Positions 21,779 through 31,298 of a stretch of DNA of 64,000 nt are shown here, in pieces. The notes beneath the pieces were generated by a model that saw only the letters and a list, made by a program, of their open reading frames with translations, made no database searches and had not been told where the DNA came from. Source of the stretch: Oikopleura dioica. Lineage: Eukaryota > Chordata > Appendicularia > Copelata > Oikopleuridae. Both the position numbers and the translations under genes were made by a program. The stretch covers positions 5,027,001 through 5,091,000 of the forward strand of contig OU015567.1 in the NCBI GenBank assembly GCA_907165135.1, given 5' to 3'. How positions within the stretch are numbered: position 1 is the stretch's first letter; each line of letters starts with the position of its first letter.

Positions 21779-22527
21779 ATGGACGCAACAAGCCTCATCA
21801 AAAATAATATCAACTGCAAGCTTTTGACGCACGCTAGAATCGGCAGATCGGAAGAGATCAAAGAATGCCTTGCTAAAGGTCTGAGATCTCTAGAATTTTT
21901 TATGGACTTTCAAGGGGCGGATGTTGAGTACAAAGACCCATACACCGGAAGAACTGCTCTTTTGAACACTGCATTTGGCTCGCTCACCGAAAATCTCGCT
22001 GCGAATATTAAAACTCTTCTCGAAGCAAAAGCAAATGTAAACGAAACTGACTGCAATGGAGCCACTGCGCTGATGACTTGTTGTTTCGGGTCCCTATTTT
22101 TTCGGCATTGAAAATATTTGAAAATAAGAACCCATATGAAAGCAGCCGAAGAGATCTTGATCCTCTTCCTGGAATCATGCTTCTTGTTGAATCCGGTGCA
22201 GAAATCAACAAACAAGGTAAAAAAATGCCCGAAAGAAAAGTAGCCATTTCGAGCCGTTTTAGACAATGTTGGCTGGACTGCGATGCATTATGCAATGTCC
22301 TTTACAGACGAAAGAAGACTTCGAAAGAGTAAAAAATCTTCATTTTCTCACCCGAGAGGAAATTTTCAGCAATTCCATTTTTGGTCGAAAGCGGTTTCGA
22401 CTTCAACAAAAAGAATTTAAAAGGAGAAACGCCGCTTGATTTCGCGACGGCGAGAAAGAAGCAAGGATCTAAAGCTCTTTACTTTTTGCAAAATGCTATT
22501 GAGGCGAATAAATCTGCTGCTGCGTAA
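21779..22527 (+). CDS. ankyrin-repeat protein (194 residues)
   Basis: Exons 21779-21878, 21915-22087, 22129-22216, 22263-22328 and 22370-22527 join in phase. Ankyrin hallmarks include GRTALLNTAF, IKTLLEAKANVNETD, NGATALM, LLVESGAEINKQD, VGWTAMHYAM, FLVESGFDFNKKN and KGETPLDFA, giving about four repeats. No signal peptide or membrane helix, so cytosolic or nuclear; ankyrin repeats are protein-binding scaffolds. The intron 22088-22128 begins GGGTCC and ends AATAAG, a GG-AG intron, because no GT donor puts the next repeat in frame. Confidence 0.75.
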
Positions 22528-22689
22528 GAATAAAATTGACTTTCTGACCATTTTTCTTCAGTCAACTTATCTTCCAGTGATTTGTAACAGTCTGTCATGC
22601 AGGGATTAACAGTCAATGTATAAAACTTGTCGCTGAAATTGAGACAACCAAATTTTTGTATATTACATATTTTAAATCTATTTTTTCTA

Positions 22690-23085
22690 ATGAGAGAAAC
22701 TGCTCTAGAAATTCCAACATATGAGTGGCCCGCGGCAGATGATTGCGACTCCATGTCAGGTACGATTTCCTGTTTCCTTTCTTTCTGAATTTGTAAAGAC
22801 GACGAGTTTTCGATCACGAGCGATATGATCCCGGAAGAAAGCCATGCTACTTTTTACTGTGCAACTTGTGGCTGTGGGACATTTTTTCTCTGCTGTGGAT
22901 TGATTGGGATGCTTTATTTTCTTGGCTCGCCGTACTATGCTGACGAAATGTTTGGGACGATGAAGAATGATCTCAGAAAATGGATTCATAATCGTAAAAA
23001 TTATTTTTCATTGTCGAATGAAATACGTCTTCCATCGTTGAATTTCTTCCAGGAAGAGTCCTCCGAGGGTCCTCCAAATCATTGA
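22690..23085 (+). CDS. small single-pass membrane protein
   Basis: Exons 22690-22759 and 22799-23085, joined through a normal GT-AG intron. The N-terminus is acidic (EWPAADDCDSMSDDEF). A Cys-rich membrane helix follows (CATCGCGTFFLCCGLIGMLY), then a basic tail. A further GT..AG pair near 22996-23051 would alter the last residues, so the C-terminus is uncertain. Not recognised. Confidence 0.5.
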
Positions 23086-23241
23086 TTTTCTGAACATTCC
23101 TAAGCTCAAAAAAAAATTGCTCTAGTCATTCTTTCCATGAGAAGCCGGTATTTGCTCACTGTTAAAAAAGAGAGACTAGTCAGCTTGGAGGAATGTTTTG
23201 AAAAGCCGGAAGTTACTCTTTTATGAATCCATAAAAAAAGA

Positions 23242-23435
23242 AGGCATGGTGAATGGTGGGTAGTTTTCAGCTGCTTTCTGATCTTTTTGGGAGTCAAGAA
23301 GGCTTACAAGGTGCAGAAAAAAAGGGAGGAGCAGAAGGCAAAAATACGAGCGATGCTTTACAGGTACTTTTTATCACTAGAACTCATCTTTAAACGTCTT
23401 CTAGCGACCTGTTATCAACCGCGAAGGAAATCTAA
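23242..23435 (+). CDS. C-terminal exons of a small membrane protein, 5' part unresolved
   Basis: An open stretch encodes WWVVFSCFLIFLGVKKAY, a membrane helix, followed by a basic coiled segment (VQKKREEQKAKIRAMLY). A GT-AG intron (about 23361-23404) then leads to SDLLSTAKEI and a stop. An upstream ATG at about 23139 is in the same frame but separated by a TGA that no normal intron removes. The beginning of the gene is therefore not determined. Confidence 0.35.
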
Positions 23436-23485
23436 AAGCATTCTTCTGTTGTCGATTATGGCTGTGAATAAAAAAATAATCGTTA

Positions 23486-23555
23486 GGGTTACACCTTTAC
23501 GAATCCACTCAGTCAAGATCAAATAAAGCTGAGTGCACTGGTAAAGGTGTGACCC
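23486..23555. repeat. Imperfect 70-bp hairpin
   Basis: GGGTTACACCTTTAC at 23486 pairs with GTAAAGGTGTGACCC at 23541 (14 of 15 pairs), and inside it CACTCAG pairs with CTGAGTG. It could be a short TIR element or a structured transcript end. Confidence 0.65.
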
Positions 23556-23638
23556 AATCCGAGCCAATTTGAAAAACGCTTCTGGTGAAAATCTCTTGGA
23601 ATCTGGAATCTCTTGCTGGAAAACTATTTCTGCTACAA

Positions 23639-23815
23639 ATGCGCAAGCTGCTGAATGAGCGTAGTAGCACCCGCTCCTGCGCACGTGATGTTCTATTTGC
23701 GGCGGCGCGTGAGTCGGATAGTCACGTGCAATCCTTGGAAGAAGAATTAAAGGAGAAGGTCCTTGTCTTTGGTCGTCATTTATTAGCAGATTTGTTATCA
23801 GAGCAAAAACAGTAA
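23639..23815 (+). CDS. small helical ORF (58 residues), unsupported
   Basis: ATG to TAA with coding-like composition, ending in an amphipathic helix (SLEEELKEKVLVFGRHLLAD). It lies between the fragment above and the converging minus gene. It may be an exon rather than a gene. No domain recognised. Confidence 0.3.
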   Translation: MRKLLNERSSTRSCARDVLFAAARESDSHVQSLEEELKEKVLVFGRHLLADLLSEQKQ

Positions 23816-23834
23816 AAATGAAAAGAGTCAAAGC

Positions 23835-25036
23835 CTAATAGGTTGGGTAGTCGATACTTCCACCACTCTGGATTATTCCAATTATCGGCTCTAGAACAGC
23901 AGCAAAAGCCAAGTTGACGAATTCGACCAGTTCATCGATCATATCCACGACGAGGACAAGCCACTCGAGTGAGCCGTTGAGGATGAATGTAGTGTTCCAG
24001 CCAAGACCCCAGACATCGAAAACTTGGTTCAGCTTCAAACTCGCGATTCGGAAATCTCTAGAAAAAAAAAGTTGAGTATTTTTTCTCGCATTTCTTTCAA
24101 GAAGGCGCTATTTTCATCAATCGAATTCTTGATTGGTGGCTTGTCCGTCGTTAGTGGCGCTGTTTGAATTCTTAAGCCTCTGATTGGCTGTTTTCTTAAA
24201 CTTACTCAAGTAGCAGTTCCGACCAAGTCCTCAAATCGCGGAACATCGAGCTGACGAATGAAAAGGTAAAAGTCGTGTTTCCTTGAGAAACTCCCTCCCA
24301 GTTTCTGATCCATCGATTCACATCCTAAAGACATTTTTCTAACTCATTCTCGCTTCAAATATCCCTCACCAGTGTTGCTTCTTCGACGATTTTGATTGTC
24401 CTGAAGCTCGTTTGACCGACAATTTCGATCAATTCTCCAGCGCCAAAAGTGTAGTTGAACAATTTCGCGTCAATAAGGTCTCTGAAACATCGCATAATTT
24501 CCTGCCTTCTGATTATTTTACCGAGAAGTGTAATTGACCCAAGGATGGATGAGATCTTCCCCATCTCTGATCATCCACTGCGCAAAAAATTCCACTTCTT
24601 CCAGGAGCACCCTGAGATCATGAGTGATCACTTCGATGTCTGTATCGTTGAATCCATCATCGAAAAGGGCCTTCCATTCTTCTCTAGAACAAGGGTTAAT
24701 GAACAAGTCCTAATGCTGGCAATTTTTACCCGTAGTTTTTCGCCGAAAGATAAAATAAATAGCCTTGCTTCACTGATTGTTCAATGATAATCGCAACCTG
24801 AAAATTTCATCAAAAAAAGAGAGCCAATCAAAATCCGCGTACCTGAGACGGTTTTTGATAGGTTCTCAAAATATCATCCACCAATTTCAAATTTCTCGCG
24901 GCTGCGATTGTCGTTGTACTTGGAGTCGTCGCGGGCTACAATCATTTATCTACAGTAAGGTTGCTTTTATTCTTACATTTTGAGCCAGGCAAGCGTTGAC
25001 GAAACAAGCTCCTATAAAAGTCAAGAAAAATCTCAT
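23835..25036 (-). CDS. secreted protein of unknown family (278 residues)
   Basis: Minus strand, seven exons that all agree in phase: 25036-24977, 24935-24843, 24797-24730, 24683-24522, 24481-24370, 24324-24206 and 24057-23835. A good signal peptide (MRFFLTFIGACFVNACLA) is followed by a Thr-rich linker (PATTPSTTTIAAA) and a largely helical, Trp-containing chain with possible N-glycosylation sites (NYTS, NYTF, NTTF, NGSL). A hydrophobic region lies near the C-terminus (LEWLVLVVDMIDELV, LAFAAVLEPIIGII) with no charged stop behind it. Few cysteines. Not recognised. Confidence 0.7.
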
Positions 25037-25232
25037 TTTTTAAAAATCGATCTTGAACAAGTGAAACGATTCAAGAGCGAGGAAACCACTGAATCTGAGG
25101 GTTGCTCAAGGTGGGGCTGGTTGCCCGGCGTGGCAACAAAATAAGAATAACGCGTCGGAACTTGTCAGAATGGAACGCTCGTTGATTCATGTGCGATGAC
25201 GAGCTAGGGTGTGGTCATTTTCTGTGTTTTAT

Positions 25233-28031
25233 TTAGAGAAGGAGAAACAGAAACAGAATCGTTGAAAACAAATTCAAAATCGGTGCTAAAAGAAGACTGC
25301 TTGAAGTTTGAAAAAGATCCTTGAATTTTCGGTCGACGAGAATCTAGAAAAAAAATGTTGTAAACTGATTTCTGAAGGTTTTCATTTTAGTTCTTGAAAA
25401 TCTTAGTCAGGTCGCTCAGCTCAAACTTACAGTAGTTTGATTTACTTCGACCTGAATAAGGGAATCAGAGTCAGATATTGAAGCTGAAATTGATGTCTTT
25501 TCTTTTTCCTGTCGAGGACCTATTGATTTTGATCGAGTGAACTGCACTATGATTTCTTCGTTTCCTAGAAAAAGCATATTTATTGTGACAAAGGAAGATG
25601 AATTGCCTTGAGCTGGGCAAGAGCTTTCCAGGTTGACGCAGTCGTCGCAGAAGAGCAGGGTGCACTCGAGGTGAAAGGAGGTCGGGGAGGAAAGATAGGT
25701 CACTGGAGGCGTTTTGATGATTTGCGCGAAAGGGTCGATGGTGACGAAGGATTGAAAAACGGTTGTAGCGCAGCCGTTTTCGATGATTTTAGACGATTGC
25801 TGAGCGTTCTCTGATTTGACTTCGCACATGTCGATTCGATACTCGCCAAGGGTCGTAAAAACTGCCGAAAAATCAAATGTCATGATGTCACTCGAGGCTA
25901 CGACTGGATAAAGCTGGTTCTCTGCATCGAAAGGCTCATCATTTAGAAGAATAATTGGCTGATCAGGAACTGGGTCGGGAATATCGGTCACATCGGCAAT
26001 CGTGGCGGGGGGCTCAACCGTCCCGTTGAAGAAGAAAATTTCGTTTTTGTCGAAAGTGCAGTTGAAGGTATACGTCAAATCCGCGCTAAAAGGAATTTCG
26101 GTTGTAGAAAAGGGTTGAAAAGACGGTACTTTTGGAAACCAAGAGCAACCAGCGGCGAGGTATGGAAAAAACTCCATGTGTAGATGATGTCGTCCCCACT
26201 TTTAAGCGATTTTAAAATATAATAATTCTTATAATTTTTAATTATAAAAATTAAATTTTCTATTTTCATTTTTCAATGATTATAATTATTTATAAATTAT
26301 ATTTTCAAATTTTAAATTTAATTTCACAATTAAAAAAAATTAAATAAATAATCAATAATTTAATGAAACTTTTCAACGCAAATATCTTCTTATTTCAAAA
26401 ATCGCTTCCTGTAAATAGCTTGTTCCCTGCAATCTTTATCATCAATCGACAAATCAAGTTTATACACCCGGAAGTCATCTGTATCCTGGCTCCAAATGCA
26501 AGAGTCATTGAAAGGGCTAGCGGAGTTGTTGAAATTAACCAGGTCGAGAGCAGGATATTTTCTTTTGAAGCAAATCTCGTCCATCATTATTTCAACGCCG
26601 TTCTCACAGGAAAACGAGAACTCCTCGCAGCTCAGGTCGGGAAACGGACAATACGCCCAATTGCTGTTTGAGATGAGAAAGGGATTGGCGGGAATATAAG
26701 GTTTGTAATCGTCGAAAATTCGTGAAATGGTTGATTGTGTTTCGTTGCTCGCAGTGCTGTCGATAGCGATGAAGGTGTCTGATTGCTCAAGGGACTGCTG
26801 AGCTTCGCAGATGTAATACTTCTGAGAATTGAAACTTAAAAAAATATTATTATAGAAGAAAATTTTGCAAAAAGTTTTTACTTGAAAACACTGTGCGAAA
26901 GAACCAAAAGGCACTTTCCATTCTGACACGCCAAATCAACCCCATCTGCTGGATCGCCATCACTTCCAATCGAAACCACCGACGATTCGCCAACCAAACA
27001 GTCCGGGCTCTGGCAGAGGCAGTTTTCGCATTTTGCCGTCATCACTTTTCGAATGTAGCCGGTACTCGAGTCGCTTTCGATGAATCGCTTCTCGATGTAT
27101 ATTGAAAAGTTGAAAGAAGGTGAAATTGGTATTGATTCTAGCTCGAGAAAAATAATGTCTGCATCTTTGCATTTTACGCTCGAAACATCTGATTGTGTGT
27201 AAGTCTCGACTGTGGTTGATGATTCATCAAGGAGGGAGAGCTTTGCTATTGCTTCAATTACAGTTTTTTTTTTGAAGAAAATCTGGGGAAGTGCAGAGTT
27301 GGTAAAAAAGTATACTTCACTCGCCCTTCAGAATGAAGTATACTTCATGAAGTATACTTCAAGGCGTTGCAGGGCGTTGAAGGGCGTGAAGTGTACTTCC
27401 GCCCTTCCCCCTACTTCAACCGCCCTTCCGCCCTTCACTCTACTTTAACTTGGTTCTGTCGGCCATCAGAATCCATCCGCCAGAATTTTTTCAAATTTCG
27501 CGCTCATTGGCTCTCAGGCGCCATAATTTAAATCACGCTGATTGTGGCAGATGAAGGGGCAGCTAAAGTTTTCGATAAGAACCGATAGCTGAAGTATACT
27601 TCAGCGCGTGAAGTATACTTCAGAGCCATTTCGTACTTCACCGCCCTTCAAGAATGAAGGGCGCCCTGCAGATTTTTGAAGGGCGGGGGGAAGTATACTT
27701 TTTTCCAGCTCTGGAAGTGTCTGGAACCAACAAAAAAATTTCGACAAATTTTGCGTGGAAATTTTCCACCAATGAGAAGACCGGATTCGGCTCACGGGCC
27801 AATTAGCAGCCGAGTAACCGCCCACGCAAAATTTGTCGAAAATTTTAGTCCGTTCCTGACGCCACCACAAAAATCTCCACTCAAGTCGCTTTGCAGTGGA
27901 AATTTGGTCAAAACACTATCAAAAGCAATTTCCTGGAAGCCTCCAGTATTTTCACCAACGAAATCGACTCGGACGCATGTCTCTGCAAAAACTTTAAAAA
28001 TCAGAAAAATAAGAAAACAATAATTTTTCAT
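25233..28031 (-). CDS. ZP-domain membrane protein
   Basis: Minus strand, exons 28031-27861, 27282-26882, 26834-26409, 26198-26130, 26085-25607, 25564-25431 and 25343-25233, giving about 596 residues. It has a signal peptide (MKNYCFLIFLIFKVFAETC) and a Cys-containing N-terminal region (KCENCLCQSPDC). A ZP-N-like segment follows (FSCENGVEIMMDEICF), then a ZP-C-like segment (ECTLLFCDDCVNLESSC). The gene ends in a hydrophobic tail (ILNLFSTILFLFLLL), the usual ZP layout with C-terminal membrane anchor. ZP modules polymerise into extracellular filaments. The intron 26199-26408 has a GA donor, and 25565-25606 starts GC and may be retained since it is a multiple of three. The first intron holds a family 1 element and a palindrome array. 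The stop overlaps an AATAAA signal. Confidence 0.65.
27308..27700. repeat. Array of the palindrome GAAGTATACTTC
   Basis: Perfect or near-perfect copies at 27308, 27335, 27349, 27591 and 27610, a variant (GAAGTGTACTTC) at 27388 and a partial copy near 27690, interspersed with CGCCCTTC/GAAGGGCG. It lies within the first intron of the ZP gene. Confidence 0.75.
27726..27855. mobile_element. Short TIR element, family 1, copy in a ZP-gene intron
   Basis: Left end AACAAAAAAATTTCGACAAA followed by TTTTGCGTGG; right end CCCACGCAAAATTTGTCGAA. Internal core CCAATGAGAAGACCGGATT..GGCCAATTAGCAGCCG. It starts a few bases from the proposed exon 1 donor. Confidence 0.7.
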
Positions 28032-29041
28032 GTTTTTACGTTAATCTGAAATCGCGCCCGGCAAGTACCCATTAACGGATACTACTAAAAGGAAATGATT
28101 CCTCCATCGATCAAAATAATTTTGCGCAGCGCCAGAATGGGAAAAATGCGGCGAGTTATGACTTTCTCACAATTTACGTGAATTTGTTGATGCCGTAAAT
28201 GCCATTTTAGCAAGCTCTAATTGAGTTATGTTTGATGTAAGAACATGGTCGGATAATAACAATTCAAAACAAACCAAGCATAATTGTGGCTCTAGCCGGC
28301 ATCATTTTCTACTATAACAAGAGTACGAATAAAGTCTTTAGAGGTTTCAAGATAAAAATATTACGATGTCAGCAGGAAGAACATGCTGATCGAGCAGTTG
28401 ATTACATTATTATCAACTCGTGTTCGAATCGAGTGCGGCATTTGTAACTAAGACTCTTAGTCTAAGAGGGTCCTCTCGATTTAGGTCATAACTGATGATG
28501 TTTCATTTTTATGATGAACTTCAATGTATTTAAAAAAAAAACTTGTGTAAAATTTTATTTTAGGCAAATTTCTAGATTTTTATTATCAATTTTTATTGCC
28601 TAAATTGCCTTGAATTCTAGTTTTTATGATCGTTTTTAAAAAGAAAATGGACTTAAACAAGAGTAAATGGTATACCCTTAATTATAAATTATAATTTATA
28701 ATTGATACCCAAAAAGAGTAAAAAAAGCTAAACATTTTGACTGAATTCCTCTCGATGGGGGGGGTCCTTAAGATTCAGTTTTTTTAGATCCAATGGCTGT
28801 TTATGGAAATTCCGCTAGAAATTCTGGAGGGTAAATGATTGAATTACAATTTCGTCATCATGTTCAGCGATTAAAAGATAATTGCTGTGTTATGGAGCCA
28901 AGCACGGTACATGCTCGCGAATCGCCACCTACCGGTTTATCTCGCGCGTAAGCGTGCAGCACCATAAAACGAGGAAAAACCGTCGTTGCTTATCAAAACG
29001 TTAAAAATAGAGATACTTTATTTTTAATCGAGAGAAAAACG
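28032..29041. other. Intergenic DNA with repeat fragments
   Basis: No gene assembled. It contains AT-rich palindromes (TTATAAATTATAATTTATAA near 28685), a terminal fragment of the GGACCCCCC element next to TTAA (28756-28771) and, at 28963-28969, CATAAAA about 79 bp before the next ATG. Confidence 0.5.
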
Positions 29042-31048
29042 ATGAAGGTAATTTTTTACTTTTCGAAATTTTAAGAGACATTCATCCTATTTTCTAGCTT
29101 TTTGCACTTGCCGCAACCGCAACGGCTTACAGCTATTCAAGCTACTCTAGCTCCTCCAGTTCTTCCTCCAGCTCCTCTAGCTCCTCCAGCTCCTCTTCTA
29201 GCTCGTCTTCTGGCTTCTATACTCCAGACTACACTTGGGGCAACAAAGCCTGCTACCATCATATCACGAACGACACGACGATCACTACCCCCGGTTGGCC
29301 CTTCGACTATGGCAACAACCAAGTTTGTGAGTGGGAAATCGACGCTGGCGATGTCTACGGCATCATGATCACTAAACGATCCTTCGATCTCGAGTATCAG
29401 TACAATTGCAAGTATGACTCTCTTCTGATCGCGACTCCAGATGATTTCGACTCTGACGGAACACTCATCAACGGCGACATTTACTGCGGCACGAATGAAA
29501 ACCGAAAACGACGAGATGCGACGAGCGAAGAAGATGCAAGTCAAAAATCATCGCCTACCTATCGACTCGGCGTTGATCCTAATTTCAACATCTATCACGA
29601 CGGTTTTCCTTCCCACCCCGTTTTCATCCCTGGAGGACAGGCCCGCCTTGCTTTCCAAAGTGATTACTCGGTTTTTCGAGAAGGATTCGAGCTAGACATC
29701 CGCGTCATCGAAACCCGACCACCAATCGTCTGCCCTAACAGCGACTGGGTACCAAATTCCTTGCTTACCGCCTGTATCCCAAGAGCTTCGACTGTCGAGT
29801 AAGACATTAGCTTTTTATTAAAAGGTCTTTTATTAAAAAATTTAGTTGCGATTCCACCGTGGTCACCATCACCGCTCACGTGAACCATCTTTACGCTAAT
29901 CTCCCCCGCTATCGATGGGAAGACGCCCGACTCAACATCGGAGACTGCGAAGGAGAGAATGCACCATCCGCAGCTGGCTGGATGACGGAAACATTCGACT
30001 TAGGAGAATGCGGCGGGGTCATGACTCAAGCCGCGGAAATCGCCGTCAACTGGAACGCTACCGGCCCCGCTAGCCTCCTCGAGACGGAAGGAATCTTCAT
30101 TACTTCTCCTCTTGGCTTCAAAGCAGAATGCGTCTACGCAAGCGAAGTGAACCTGAACGCCGACGCGATTCATGTCGACCAATTTTTGAACGAAGTCGAG
30201 ACCGTTGTTGATACAAGCAACTTCGACGATTACTTCAGATTGATCATCTCTGGCGAACCGGGCGGAGATGAAACTCATGATATCAATATTGGTTAGTTGA
30301 ATATCTAAGCTTTAAGGACCCCCCCTTAGCTTTCAAAAGGAAATTTCTTAAAATACCATATTTAAAATATGATATTTTTGTTTCAAAAACTTGATTAGAG
30401 AAATTTTCGACCAAGAAAAATCATTATTTTTTCAAAATTAGGGCAAATTCGTCAATTTTCGGCGAAAAGTCCAATTTTCAAATGCGATTTTGGGGGTGAA
30501 GGAGTCGAGATAGACCCCCAAAAAATCCAGCTTTAGAGTTGTTTTTTGACCCATAGAATTCATTTCCGGGGTCGAAATTTTGAAATTCCTAAATTTTATT
30601 TTTCGAAAAAAGCTGACGGGGGATCATTATTTCTTATTTTTTAGTCAGTTATTTATTAATATATTCAGGTGAAATGCTTTACGGAAGAGTCGAGTCTGAC
30701 CTCGACCTCAGCCCATATCACTACGAATACCAGGTAAACATCAATCAAAGTAGCAAAATGTAAACAAAAACCAAGCTCGTCAAATGCACCGCCTGGAACA
30801 ACACAGAACACACTGGCGTCTCTCACGAGATCTATCCCTATCACTGCGCTCCCTCGACCGCTGTTGCTTTCGATCCAGTCGACACTGATGGCGGTTCCGG
30901 CGACGCTATCGACTTTGAATTCAAGAGTTTCACCTTCGACCAATATGATGACTCCCTCTACGTGACATGCGACATAAAAATCTGCGTCCAAGCCCCATCC
31001 GGGGAATTTTTGAATGATAACTGCTTCCGAGGACCTTGTGATGAATAA
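29042..31048 (+). CDS. secreted CUB-ZP protein (tandem copy 1)
   Basis: Exons 29042-29047, 29098-29798, 29846-30291, 30669-30733 and 30776-31048 join in phase, giving 496 residues. A signal peptide (MKLFALAATATAYS) leads into a Ser run and a CUB-like domain (TPGWPFDYGNNQVCEWEI, GDIYCG). The CUB region contains a furin-like site (ENRKRRDA). Next is a ZP-like domain (VTITAHVNHLYANLP, MTETFDLGECGG, FKAECVYASEVNL) ending in a Cys-rich ZP-C segment (LYVTCDIKICVQAPSG). No C-terminal membrane helix is visible, so it should be secreted. The next gene is a tandem duplicate with the same exon plan. CUB and ZP domains are typical of extracellular assemblies; a matrix role is inferred. Confidence 0.85.
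30316..30624. mobile_element. TTAA-flanked MITE with GGACCCCCC ends, in CUB-ZP 1 intron
   Basis: Begins TTAA-GGACCCCCC and ends AAGCTGACGGGGG. Its interior (AAGGAGTCGAGATAGACCCC) is present in reverse orientation in the element at 32112. Confidence 0.65.
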
Positions 31049-31236
31049 TCACTTTTTGCCCTGACTAAAACTCATCCCTGATCTTATTTCTTGAAAAAAG
31101 AAGTTTTCACATTAAATAAATGACAATTATTAACAAGTTGTTTTTTCATGTAGAACATTATCAGTTGCCGCATTATCGTTTACGCAAAACATTGGCGCCA
31201 CCTCTTGGTGAATTCAGCGGCGCAAGAATCAAACGC

Positions 31237-31243
31237 TATAAAA
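31237..31243 (+). promoter_or_regulatory. TATA box
   Basis: TATAAAA 62 bp upstream of the ATG at 31299. Confidence 0.55.
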
Positions 31244-31298
31244 CATGTGAAAAAATTAGAACTTCATCAAAAATAGAGATAATTTATTTTTCGATAAA

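Noticed and set aside
24358-24935. Cys-loop receptor similarity of the secreted protein at 23835-25036
   Set aside because: An early LVDDILRTY segment recalls that family, but no Cys-loop, membrane helices or later motifs follow.
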